Shown in pieces: positions 33,301-43,116 of a stretch of DNA of 64,000 nt. Made by a program: the position numbers and the translations under genes. Source of the DNA: Coix lacryma-jobi var. lacryma-jobi (taxonomy: Eukaryota; Streptophyta; Magnoliopsida; Poales; Poaceae); contig CM019824.1 of NCBI GenBank assembly GCA_009763385.1, positions 110,998,660-111,062,659 of the forward strand, written 5' to 3'. Positions within the stretch are counted from its first letter, which is position 1, and each line of letters begins with the position of its first letter. The notes under the pieces are model-generated. The model was not told where the DNA came from. It worked only from the letters and a program-made list of their open reading frames with translations, and did no database searches.

Positions 33301-33652
33301 GAATTATAGAGATTTAGTGATGGATGAGCTAGAGCATTTACATTTGATTTGTCTCAAGGCCTTGGAAAATATTGAGAAGAACAAGATACGCGTTGCCAAG
33401 TACTACAACTCGAAAGTGAAAGAGAAAGGATTCGAAGAAGGAGACTTGGTTTGGAAGATTGTCTTGCCGATCGGTACCAAAGATAAGGTATTCGGCAAAT
33501 GGTCCCCTAACTGGGAAGGCCCTTTTCGAGTTCTGAGACGTGCTCCGGGTAATGCGTACATTCTAAAAACCCTCCAAGGGGAAGAGTTTGCTAGGGCGAT
33601 TAATGGACGTTATCTAAAGAGATTTCATCCTAGCGTGGAGGTCGGTGCATAG
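30355..33652 (+). pseudogene. Tat-2 pol: RT, dual RNase H, integrase, with a frameshift and a stop
   Basis: The frame continues directly after the TAG at 30352. RT has YIDD at 31084-31095. A one-base insertion near 31436-31440 creates a stop and shifts the frame, and the Ty3-type RNase H continues from 31442. A second RNase H domain follows (LFFDGSSC, NNQVEYEALLRG, FGDSELV; about 31920-32220), which is the additional RNase H of the Tat lineage. A TAG at 32219-32221 interrupts it. Integrase then has a zinc-binding region (HEGVCGAHQSAHRM, CQDCQR) and catalytic codons D 32783, D 32966 and E 33074, with 35-residue spacing. The C terminus (KWSPNWEGPFRV) has no chromodomain. The enzyme residues are intact despite the breaks. 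Confidence 0.9.
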
Positions 33653-33938
33653 TGGAATCAAGAACTTGCGGGCACCGACGGCCGATACGAAATTGTATCG
33701 CCCTTAGCACAAAAATGGCCGATAGAATCTATCGCCCTTAGAGCAAAAAACAGCCGGCACGGCATGTGTCGCCTTTAGCGCAAAAAACGCAGAAATACAG
33801 GGCCAAGTGCGCGCGGTGCTGTGCAATCGGCTAGATAAATCAAACACTCAACAAGCCCAGAACGGGAGAACGGGTTGTACACACGAATGTGGTAGAGTGG
33901 AGCATTGTTCATAGTGGGGGCTGTGCAAAAGGTGTGGA
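33653..33938. other. Spacer between Tat-2 integrase and antisense gene 2
   Basis: Noncoding. It contains three imperfect repeats of 'cgatacgaaattgtatcgccctta'/'gatagaatctatcgcccttag'-like text around 33680-33790, each with a small inverted repeat. Confidence 0.5.
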
Positions 33939-34821
33939 TCAGTTACCGAACACCCTGTTGATGACCGTCTGCGGGTTGGTGACTATGGTGAGGGCGTGAG
34001 CGTGATCCTCATAGGATTCCAGAAAATCACCGATCTGTGCGACATCTTCTGGGGATGCCCCGCCGGGGAAGCCAACCGGCACCACGGAGAAGTCCTCCTC
34101 CGTGCGGACCGTCAGCACCGATAGCCCCAGCGCCACGCCATGATGCACGCCCTGCAGGGTGACCTGCTCGACGCGGCCGTGCACATCGGCCAGGCGCGCC
34201 TCGGCGGTGTCGCCCTGGGCGTTCACCCGATCTGCGACGGCGTTCGCCGCCACCTTCAGGCGCTCCAGCTCTTCAGACAGCGCTGTGAACGACGAGTTGG
34301 AATGGATCGGATAATAGATCAACAAGAACGACCGAAAGCCGATCTAGGATTGGGCGTTCATACCCGTGATTGCGTCGCAGAACTGCCGGCGCTGATCCTC
34401 CCACTCCAGCTGGTCGATCCCGTACTGCTTCGAGACGGCGGCCAGCTCTTCCCGGGACTCGTCCCGCAGCGCCATGAAATTCAAGGCGTCGTTGTGGTCG
34501 TAGAGGTCGTCGTCGGAGTCCCAGCCCGGGTTCGCCTCCCAAGGATGGGAGTGGTAGGAGAGGCTGTCGGAGGAGCTCGACGAGCCCGATGGTGGAGCCC
34601 CTGGCCTCCCCGTTGCTGGAGAAGGCCGGGCATGCCCGCCAGCGGAGGAGATGACGGGGATCCTGTCGGCGAGCAGTAACAGAGTGTGAGCGGGGTTTTC
34701 AAGAAACTGCCACAAAGGGCGTAAGCGAGGAGTCCTACCCACGCTGACGGAGGCACCGAGCGCGACTCCCCTCGGCCTCCTCAGTCGCCGGACGCTTGCC
34801 GCGGTCATCATGGCTCGCCAT
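33939..34821 (-). CDS. Tat-2 antisense gene 2: spliced, three exons, 241 aa, unknown function
   Basis: Minus strand. Exons are 34821-34739 (83 nt), 34662-34364 (299 nt) and 34282-33939 (344 nt), together 242 codons including the stop. Introns of 76 and 81 nt are GT-AG (GTAGGA...GACAG and GTATGA...TTCACAG). Codons are split 2+1 and 1+2 at the two junctions and the frame closes exactly, which supports the model strongly. The protein starts MASHDDRGKRP, has a Pro/Ser-rich acidic middle (SSSSSDSLSYHSH, WDSDDDLYDH) and a mainly helical C-terminal half (LSEELERLKVAANAVADRV). I do not recognise a domain. A TATA-like TATAAATT on the minus strand near 34940-34933 lies about 110 bp upstream of the ATG, so it may have its own promoter. 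Confidence 0.72.
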
Positions 34822-34929
34822 TGCACTTGGAGAGTTAGGGTTTTCTGGAGCGGAGTAAGCAAGGAAGCCGAGGCGGCGAGAGTACTAGAGGAGCAGATGC
34901 AAGATGGGAATAAGGCAGGCCTCCAGGGG

Positions 34930-34942
34930 CAATTTATAAAAT
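34930..34942 (-). promoter_or_regulatory. Possible TATA box for antisense gene 2
   Basis: On the minus strand the sequence reads TTTTATAAATTGCCCC, about 110-120 bp before the ATG at 34821. This is consistent with a short 5' UTR; there is no direct evidence of transcription. Confidence 0.45.
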
Positions 34943-35291
34943 CGGAATAGTGATCGTGGCGGGTGTCCCGGGGTAGCACGCCGAATATCAACCGACGGAC
35001 TGGGGTTTTCCCACTTCCCAAGGTGGGCCTCTACAGTAACGGGCCATGCGAACCGTCTAGACGCGCTTGCGTGTTCGGCAGGAGCAAGGGCGCCTGGCTT
35101 CGGCAAAAATTGCCGATTTAGATATTCGGAGCGGGCACTTGCCAGATTGCCGAACAGATTTATAAGGCAGTTAGGCACAATGTCATCGGAACAGTAACCG
35201 ATTGGATGAAAGGTACAAATATATCACAAGAAGGTGTTTGAGTCGTTCTGACACGGGATTGCCGAAATTAAAAGTTCATTACACAATCATC

Positions 35292-38256
35292 TCAGTTGTT
35301 CAAGAATTGAGTTATAGCCGCCAAAGCATCGGCTTTAACCTGGTTAGCATGCTCCAATGCTTTTCGGTCCTCCTCTTCGGTACCTTGTGCTTGTGAAAGC
35401 CTTGCGTTGAGCTTGATGTCCTCATCAAGCGCCAATGACAGTTTGGAGGATGTTGCCTCAATGATGTTCGGCAAGCCTGATAACCGAGAGGTACATGACT
35501 GAATGTCAGAGTTGACCTGGGCTAATTGGGTTTCCAGCTCGGATCTCTTTTCTTGTAGTTCTTTCAACTGAGTCTCCAGGGCCAATTGAGAGTTCTTGGC
35601 CTCTTGAAACTTAGAATACAGATCATTGACCTCCTGGGTGCACTTGGACTGGGCAATCTGAAGGTCAGCGCTTCTAGCTGCTCGTTTCACTTTGGCAAAG
35701 CAGTCATCCAGTGTGGATACAGCCTCTAGATGGAGCCTCAAATTTTCTGGAATGTCCTCAGCAATGGGTTCAAGGAAATTTTTAACCTCATCGACATCTC
35801 TAACTAAGGACAAGATGTCTTGACTCAGGAAGTCTGTTACGTTGCTCAGGATATCTTGGACAAGTGTTGATGGTCTTTTGGCCACTGTTCTTTTACTCAA
35901 AAACTCGTTGACATCAAATGCATATTTGGAAGCCGGGCTGGCAGAAGTCTATGATAATTCAGACAGGTTAGCCGATTGAGGTAAGGTATGAAGGAGGAAT
36001 GAAATGAGAGGTTAGTCCTTACCTGATGAGTCGGCTGTTTGGTGGGGGTTTGGTCTGGTTGAGAACCGGATGGACCAGCAGGGTCTGGAGTTGAGCCGAT
36101 GAAGGTCTCATCAATCGTGGCATCTATGAAATCGCTGGTCAGCCAAGAGAGGCAAGAATCTGCTGGTTGAAGGGATAATTAAGGGACCTACCAGTGTTGA
36201 CATCATCCGGGTCCTGGGTGTCCATTTCCTTGGCATCTGCATGCTCATCATTTTCCAAGGTAATAAGGATTGGGGGCACCGTCGTTTGAGCGTTTTCTTG
36301 TTTAGGGGAAGAAGCCTGTAATGGTATACAAGCCAGTCAAGAATAAGTTGATAATGATGGAAGAACTAGAACTTCTTACCTTTGGGGGAGGTGTGTTTTG
36401 CTTGGTCTTGGTTCGCCTGGAGCTGGAAGTGCCCTCAGTGGCCTTTCTCTTCTTTCCTTTAGCCGAGATGGTGGTTAATGAAGCTGCTTGGGATTTCATA
36501 AACTGAGTCAATGAAGGAGCATTGTGTCCCAGGACAGTGATTAAGCCTGCTTGATGATATTGGATAGGCCTAATGTCAGAGTTGGGTGTGAAGTCCTGTG
36601 GAAGTTTTGAAAAAGTTAGAAATCTCAAGGATCAAATACTAAAGCAACAGGTGACTTGTTATTGTACCTCGCTGTCAGGGCTGAAGTCTGCTTGAAGTTC
36701 TAGGCACATGGGATGGACTGGGCTGTTGAAGATATGATCATGCCATTCTTGCCACCAGGACTCAAAAAGAGGATGAGCAGACTGGATCAAATGGAATGGT
36801 ACTGGTTTGTAGTATGGCAGATCTTGCCCCAAGCTGAATACTCGATGGGCCTGCATCCCTATTGTAATACGCTCTTTGGACTGAATCTGCTCCCTGGGCT
36901 TGATGATGGTGGAAAAGATGAGTTTTGGAGGGAGCTGTCCACAACCTAATTGCCTAGCTGCTATGTTGGGATGATAGAATTCATAAGTGTGCTTCACTTG
37001 TCTTCCCCTATTGAATTCGGCTGGTAGGATACAGGGTTTGATAAATGAGTTGAAAACCCCTATGGCCATTTCATCTATGCAGCCATCATCAAAGCTGAAT
37101 TTGATAGGGAAAGTGAGGTTGTCATTCTCCCTGTAGGGTAACCAGAGCACCTGATTAAAGCCCTTGAAGAATAATTTGAAGAGACTGCCAATACTCTTGT
37201 TTATGGTTATAGCAGTGGCTGCTTCCCCATAAGTTTGGCAAGCTTTCTCTGTGGCCTCTTCATCCTCAGCGAAGTTGCTGGAGGGAAAGCTGAGGTTGTC
37301 CAATGGCACAACAATGATTTGGTGCATGTATAGCTGAAACCACATTTGAACAAACCACCAGGGACCATTGACACAATCAATTGGTTGCAGTCCATCTGTG
37401 CTATCATGAGTGGCATGATACATTTGAGTGGAGATCTGATGCATCATGTGGTATATAGATCCTAGGAAGAGCCTGCCTAAAGGGATTTGCTTTCCTTTGG
37501 ATAATTTATCAGCCAGTGCGATGTAGTTAAGGGTTGGCTCATTGGATCTCCCACAGAAGATAAATCTGCATAGCCACATGTTTAGAAAAGCCCTGTGCTC
37601 TGTTTCTGCTACTGGGCCTGATATTTTGTTGTGGATCTCTACATACTTCATCCATCCAACGCTGACATCAATGGATCTCTGAGGAACTTTCTCTAGCAGT
37701 TTGTCAGTGTTCATGATCGAGGTAATGTTCAGGCCACTCATCATGAAGACATCGGCTAATGTGATTGTCATTATGCCGTGGCCGAACACGAAAGCATTGA
37801 GGGCATCTGACCAAAAATGAGAGGCTGCTATGAGCAATGACTCATTTTTGGGCATGCCGGCCAGGGACAGCTCCAGAGCGTGATGGATGTCTTCGGTTTC
37901 CCAGTGAGGTCCAAATTTCGCCTGAATTCTTCTGTACCAATTCCTCCAGCCGGTGACCGCGGGCAGGGGCCAGTTCTTGAAGGTATACCGCCACCTGTTC
38001 GATGAAATGACTCCGTACTTGAAAGGGATTCTGTTGGTCTCCATACCGATGATATTGGTTGGGTTGGAGTTGCCCATTGGACCCAGGAAGTAGGAATTGG
38101 GATCCGCATCGCAAGGAATCAGAATTTCATCCCTAAGGGCCTGAAAGGAGAAGGTGTGCGGGGGAAGCTAAATGAGCCGAATGCCGACATAAATTGACCG
38201 AATGCGTTGAAAGGAAAAGTGAAATTTACCTCTGGGATCTCGTCGTGGGTCGCCAT
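35292..38256 (-). CDS. Tat-2 antisense gene 1: six-exon plant mobile domain / coiled-coil protein (865 aa)
   Basis: Minus strand. Exons: 38256-38230 (27 nt), 38140-36668 (1473), 36595-36380 (216), 36315-36192 (124), 36123-36023 (101), 35948-35292 (657). The sum is 2598 nt, 866 codons with stop. Introns are 89, 72, 64, 68 and 74 nt, all GT-AG, and all phases fit. Residues 10-500 form a PMD (plant mobile domain, aminotransferase-like) with WRNWYRRIQAKFG, FWSDALNAFVFGHG and MTITLADVFMMSGL. Exon 3 has a basic, nuclear-signal-like KGKKRKA...RRTKTKQ. Exons 4-5 are acidic and Pro/Thr-rich. Exon 6 (648-865) is a coiled coil over about 740-860. The 27-nt first exon is shared with the Tat-1 remnant at 7137-7111. 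From memory, maize Grande carries a comparable antisense gene (gene23). Function is unknown; a role in silencing escape or transposition is only inference. Confidence 0.82.
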
Positions 38257-38395
38257 TGCGAAGCTCGGGTGGAGTTTGAAGCTGTTGATGATTTGGAGAA
38301 GATGCGGAGTTTGAAGCAGTGCTGACCTAGAATGCGCGGCGGACTTGTGGTCAATTTCAGAACAAATGCCTTTGTGCAGAAATTGAGGGGGCATG
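38257..38395. other. Tat-2 spacer and polypurine tract
   Basis: Noncoding. It ends AAATTGAGGGGGCATG before the LTR start at 38396. Only 140 bp separate the antisense gene 1 start from the 3' LTR, so transcription of that gene must begin in this spacer or inside the LTR. Confidence 0.75.
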
Positions 38396-39832
38396 TGTTA
38401 ACACATAATTTTTGCACTATGACAAGTAGGCCAGCCCAGTGCAGGGTCAGAGAAATCACCGCCTGAGGGAATTCGGCAGATGGCGGGCGCGGTCGGCTAA
38501 CTTAGTAGGTTCGGCAAGGCTGTGGAGGCGACTGGTCAATGGCGAGCGAATTCGGCAATGTGACGCTGCGGTCGGCTACCTCAAGCCAAGTCGGTTTGCG
38601 TCAGAAGATGACAAATGCGGCATGTCAAGAAGATTTAGCGATGGGGATCTCGTCATTTTAGTGCATGCCGGTTATTAAAGGAAGCTTGGAGCAGAAGGCA
38701 TCATGTTTTTGATAGTTTCCTAATTTTATCGTTGTAATCGTGTCCTTCTAGGACTCAGAGAACACCAGGGTATAAATATAAACCCTGAGACTATTGTAAC
38801 AGGGGGTACACAATCAATACAACCAAACCGGCACCGTGCCGTCTTCGAGTCCAAGTCGTGTCGTCGTGTTCTTCGAGGGGAGCCATCGACCCATCGACCT
38901 CCGTAAGTCCCGACAACCTTGCTATTATGCCTAGTATCGTGCGGCGGATTTAGGCATGATGCAAGTAGTCTCGTTTGTTGGTAATGGTCGTGCGGCGGAT
39001 CATTACTCGATGATCGGGAAGTCTTGGTTTATGATAAGATTACGAGTAAGTACCGTGCGGCAGACACTTACTTGGTAACCTTAGCATAAACAAGATAGTT
39101 ATCGGCTCTATTAGGTTTGGCAAGATCTAATAGATTCATCAAGTTACCTTGTGTTATATGTCTTTTTACGTTTATTCCGTTGTAACACTTTATTGCCCAA
39201 TCTAGATCTTGATCGGTTCGGCTCTGTCTTTTATAGATCTATCTTGTTCTTTCATACTCATTATTGTAAAGTCTTCCATGCAGTAGATCTATTATCCGTA
39301 ATAGCCGATTTGATCATATCTAGATTGCCACGTGGTGAGGGTTCATGCATGTTAAGTATGTTTGATCTATGACAAGGCTAGGTGTCGTGCGGCAGGCGCA
39401 GGCTTTAGATTAGTTTAATTATGCTCGGTTTGCATGTTCAATCCCCATGGATCCCAACTCGGTTGCACAATCGAGATTGGTTAAACTACAATTCATAGTT
39501 AATATATCATGCAAGTACAATTCTCATGCAAACGTATTCGGCAACTTGTTACTCACGTAACTTAGTTCATACTGCCGAATGATCCTTAAATCTGTTGGCA
39601 GATAGCTTTCATAGCTATATGTCGTCGTAAGTGGCTTCAGGGCCGTACATCTTGGAACTGTCTGGTCATACCCGGCATGTTCCAGCTTTGTGTTTAACAG
39701 TTTATCTCCTTTGTTAGTTGCAGGGCAAACTGACTGGCACGCATCGGACTTCTGAGCACCTGGGCCACGTTTGAAGCTAGCTTCTCCGGCTTGCTGTGTG
39801 ATTGGCACAGTGCGTCACTTTTGGTGCCAACA
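38396..39832 (+). repeat. Tat-2 3' LTR (1437 bp)
   Basis: Same ends and length as 25582-27018, with TATAAATA at 38771-38778. Followed by TSD GTATC. Confidence 0.97.
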
Positions 39833-39837
39833 GTATC
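39833..39837. repeat. Target-site duplication GTATC (right copy)
   Basis: Matches 25577-25581. Confidence 0.93.
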
Positions 39838-40218
39838 AATGTTTTTGAGGGTGTTTTCTATGTTGGTGCATGGTGTTTAGTGTTGGCTTCTATGTATTTT
39901 GCGCATATTAGCCAATGCTCAATTGTTTTATCATTAGGATTGCTTTGGGCTGAAATGAATCTTCTGCAGGTACACTAACTGTGCGATCGAGTAGAACGTG
40001 TAGATAACGCATGAGAGATCGTTCTTGCCACCGACTAGAACGTTAGGACTTGCGAGTCATGATTAGTGAGTGAGAACGTAAGTACGATCATGCATCATGT
40101 TTATATTCTTGCATTTACATTACCTCCCCTTAATTAAAAGTTGTCTCTTTTATATAAAAAAAAATTTGCCAACTTAATATCCGTCTCACGAGAGTTCGAA
40201 ACCCTTTTGTTTCTACAG
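39838..40218 (+). other. Tekay leader, right part, with a probable intron
   Basis: Noncoding. AACGTAAGTAC at 40076-40086 is a strong donor-like site, and TTTTGTTTCTACAG (40205-40218) a strong acceptor directly before the ATG of the histone-tail-like frame. The implied intron (40078-40218) is 141 nt. Splicing would place the ATG at the start of an exon. Confidence 0.55.
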
Positions 40219-41235
40219 ATGGCCCGGACTAAGCTGACCGCTCGCAAGGCCACCGGAGGTAGAGGAGTTCCGCGTCACCGCTTGGCCACCAAGCTGACCC
40301 GGAAGACGTTCTTGTCCTACTTCGGGTTGCCGACTATCCTTTGGAGGATTCTGTAGGCCGTGGGCTATGAGGAAGGACAGGAGCCCAGGTACTCACGGCA
40401 GAAGGAGATCTACAGGCAGGATTCCTTGGTCATGGTGGAGATCAAAGTCAAAGCTTTGCCCGCCAAGCCCCACTGGACAGGGTGGACGGAGATCACCAGA
40501 GGCACATGTGCCAAGGATGGAGCCAACAGGGCAGCGTATCTTGTGCTGAAGGATATCATCGCCCGTTTCCCCACTGACCTAGCTAGCGCTATGGCAGGAG
40601 TATTCCCCCGTGGATCCCTTTTTCCATTGCGCTGGAAGCAGACTTTGGAGTCAGTCTTGACAGGGAGCCCAGAGGAGAGGTTCTACTGCGAGACGCCCGC
40701 GATGAGCGCCACCGGAACTTTGTTGGGTGTATGTGAGAGTTTGGAGCACACTCTCGAGAGCGTGTCCTTCACCCTCACCGCCACCTACTAGAGCAAGAGG
40801 AAGCTACAGGAAGAGTTTGATGCCGAGGTAGCTCGTCTCCAGGAGAGGATTCAGCAGATCACTCTTGAGCGTGACGACGCCCGTACTACAGCAGCAGCAC
40901 AGGCCACTGCCAGGACCGTTGCAGAGCAGATGTACCTGACTACCGCCCTTCAGAGGGATGAGGCCCGCACCGCACTCGACCAGCGCAGAGAGGGAGCCCA
41001 CCTCTTGATACAGCAGATCCATGGACAGCAGGCCTACATCGACCAGCTCCACGAGGCAGTACACCAGATGCATCACGCCGCACAGGAGGCCGCCGCCCCA
41101 GCCGCAGCCGAGGCCCCGGATCCCCAGGACGGAGAGGTCCTTGGTCCCGACGCCCCACCAGAGGAGGATCACGCTGACGAGCCAATGATCGACGTCGACG
41201 CAGAGGACGCCGCATCCGCCGCTGGAGACGCCTGA
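40219..41235 (+). pseudogene. Tekay extra ORF with a histone H3 tail-like N terminus (338 codons, two in-frame TAGs)
   Basis: A single frame upstream of gag, open apart from TAG at 40354 (codon 46) and 40789 (codon 191), both at places where Gln would fit. After the initiator Met, the first 28 or so residues align with the histone H3 tail: ARTK, TARK, TGG, PR, LATK and RK occur in order with the same spacing, apart from one extra residue after TGG. Positions equal to H3 K4, K9, K23 and K27 are Lys, S10 is Ala and K14 is Arg. No histone fold follows. The middle (about 48-190) is an unrecognised globular domain. The rest is a helical coiled coil (about 193-290) and a Pro/Ala-rich acidic tail (DEPMIDVDAED). 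It lies between the leader and gag (41555). The same element encodes an integrase chromodomain. Function unknown; histone mimicry is inference. Confidence 0.75.
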
Positions 41236-41554
41236 GCGCTAGTTTCGCTAGGAGTCGTTTTCTTTTGTATAGCTTGAGCACGCTCGATAAGTGATGTAAC
41301 ACCCTAAACATGTGTTGGTTTTATGTTTGAGATGTTTGATGGCATGTATGTCTTTTGGGACAAAGTCTAGACTTCGATCTGGCATCTTTTATGGAAATCC
41401 GTCGTTGCATGTCTAATTTCGGGTGATTATTCTGTGATGTTGTGTGGAAATGAGTAATTATACTTGGTCGTGCGCTAAATTTTCAAATTATGTATAGCGC
41501 AGTATTTATTCATGATCAATGTAACATCACCTAATGATTGCTTATTAATAGGAT
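41236..41554 (+). other. Spacer between the Tekay extra ORF and gag
   Basis: AT-rich and noncoding. It contains GATGTAACACCCTAAACATG near 41294, reminiscent of the LTR start, and ends TTATTAATAG just before the gag ATG, which could serve as a 3' splice site. Confidence 0.5.
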
Positions 41555-42610
41555 ATGCAGATGCCGGCACACACTCGCAGCCAACGCGGACAGGGGGCAG
41601 GACAGGAGGAGAATCTGCCACCTCCCCCACCGCCGCCAATGACGCCGAAAGCGTTTTTCGGCCAGTTCTTGGGCAGCCAAAGGAACATGGAGGAGATGCA
41701 GAGGCACATGGAGGCCACCCTCCGCAATATCGCTAACAACACTGCGCAGCAGCATCATGAACGCCAAGGCCCAGAGCCTAACCAGTACAGCTCTTACCGT
41801 GACTTCTTGGACACCCGTCCCCCGGTGTTCATGGAAGTCACCGAACCGCTTGAGGCTGATGAATGGCTCAACTCCATCACCCAGAAGTTTCGTCTGCTTC
41901 GGCTGACGGAAGAGCTCAAGGCAGAGTACGCCGCCCACATGTTGGAAGGACCCGCAGGTTTGTGGTGGGCCCAGTACCGTGCATCCTTGCCTGCAAATGC
42001 ACGTGTCACTTGGGATCAGTTCTTGACTGCTATGCGCAACCACTACATCCCTAGTGGTCTGATGGAGATGAAGATTGCATAGTTCATGAGGTTGTCTCAG
42101 GGAACCATATGTATGTCCAAGTATCTGGACAGCTTCAACAACCTAGCTCGCTATGCCCCCGACTTTGTCAACACTGAGGCCAAGAAGATTGCAAGCTTCA
42201 AGCGTGGAATGAGTGCCGCCATGCTTTCAAAAATGGGCAACAGTCACCGCACCACCTTCAGTGACTTTGTCAGTGACTGCCTAAATCAAGAGGCCAATGA
42301 CGGCAGGCTGGCGACAGAGACCCGTCGTCATGCGAACGAAGGAGGTTCATCTCAACAGAGGGCCCCTTTCGGAGCACGCACCCCGTATCGCCCGCCAGTG
42401 GCTGGAGCAAGGTTCCGTCCCCCGCAGAGGAAGATCACTACCAACCGGCCCCGTCCCAGTTTTCAGAAGCCCTACACTGCTCCTCTGATGCAGAACAAGA
42501 ATAAGGCAGGAAGTGCAGGAGGCCCCAAGACTCCATATGTGATTGGGCCATATTACAACTGTGGTCCGACTGGACACCTGTCACGTCAGTGCCCTCGTCC
42601 AAAGAAGTAA
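41555..42610 (+). pseudogene. Tekay gag (one in-frame TAG, damaged zinc knuckle)
   Basis: The frame starts MQMPAHTRSQRGQGAG, followed by a poly-Pro run, and has the retrotransposon gag domain (ADEWLNSITQKF, WWAQYRASL, WDQFLTAMRNHY). A TAG at 42080-42082 breaks it, and the frame stays open beyond (FMRLSQGTICMSKYLDSF) to a TAA at 42608-42610. The zinc knuckle reads YYNCGPTGHLSRQC: the first Cys of CX2CX4HX4C is Tyr (TAT, 42550-42552), which would abolish metal binding. The protease continues in the same frame after the TAA. Confidence 0.85.
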
Positions 42611-43102
42611 TACACCCAGCCTCCACCTCGCGCAGGTCATGTGCATCACACCACCGTGGAGGAAGTGCCAGAAGGAGAGCCTGTCACCGCTGGTACGTTT
42701 CTTATTAATCAATGCCCCACAGTTGTGCTGTTTGATTCTGGAGCATCGCATTCTTTCATAAGTAAGAACTTCGTTTTGAGAAGTAATCTTGAGTTGGTAG
42801 AGTTAGATCGGGGATATCAGATAAGTTCCGCCGGAGCTGTTCTCTCCGCGCGTAAAATGGCTAAAGGAGTGGAAATGACTTTTGGGGATAAGACGGCCAT
42901 AGTGGATCCCATCGTAATCCCTGGTCTGGGTTTGGATGTGATCTTAGGTATGGGTTGGATGAAACTCTGGAAGGTCAATCTTGATGTCGCAGAGCGAATA
43001 GTTTCTATGGTTAGCCTCGGAATGGGTCTACCTTTCGGTTTAAGTTACCCCGAAACCCCCACGAGATCGGAGTGTTGTTCAACGTCACCGCAAAATAGAT
43101 AG
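42611..43102 (+). pseudogene. Tekay aspartic protease
   Basis: In frame with gag. The active site is LFDSGASHSFIS (about 42728-42763), followed by the flap and the conserved VILGMGWM. The end is garbled: a frameshift between about 43020 and 43085 precedes the RT. In the RT frame a TAG lies at about 43101, just before the conserved CEFPDVFPDELPG. Confidence 0.85.
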
Positions 43103-43116
43103 CTGAGATCTCAGTA

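Larger units (their letters stand above)
25582..39832 (+). mobile_element. Tat-2: complete Tat-type Ty3/gypsy element with two antisense genes (14.25 kb)
   Basis: LTRs 25582-27018 and 38396-39832 are both 1437 bp and differ at about nine positions by eye. The element is flanked by GTATC. Between them, on the plus strand, are gag, protease, RT, two RNase H domains and integrase (27061-33652). On the minus strand there are then two spliced genes (34821-33939 and 38256-35292) and the polypurine tract. Double RNase H and extra antisense genes after integrase are features I associate with the Tat lineage (for example Grande in maize). The sense polyprotein is interrupted, so the copy is probably non-autonomous despite its recent insertion. 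Confidence 0.95.

Noticed and set aside
34140..34679. Plus-strand frame of 179 codons
   Set aside because: It is the complement of exons 2 and 3 of antisense gene 2, which has matching splice sites and better protein character.
36123..36190. Earlier acceptor (near 36155) for intron 4 of antisense gene 1
   Set aside because: It would leave an intron of about 36 nt, too short for plants. The TAG at 36126-36124 gives 68 nt and keeps the frame.
40219..41235. Call as a host histone H3 gene
   Set aside because: Only the tail is similar. The histone fold is absent, the frame has two stops, and it lies between the leader and gag of a retrotransposon.
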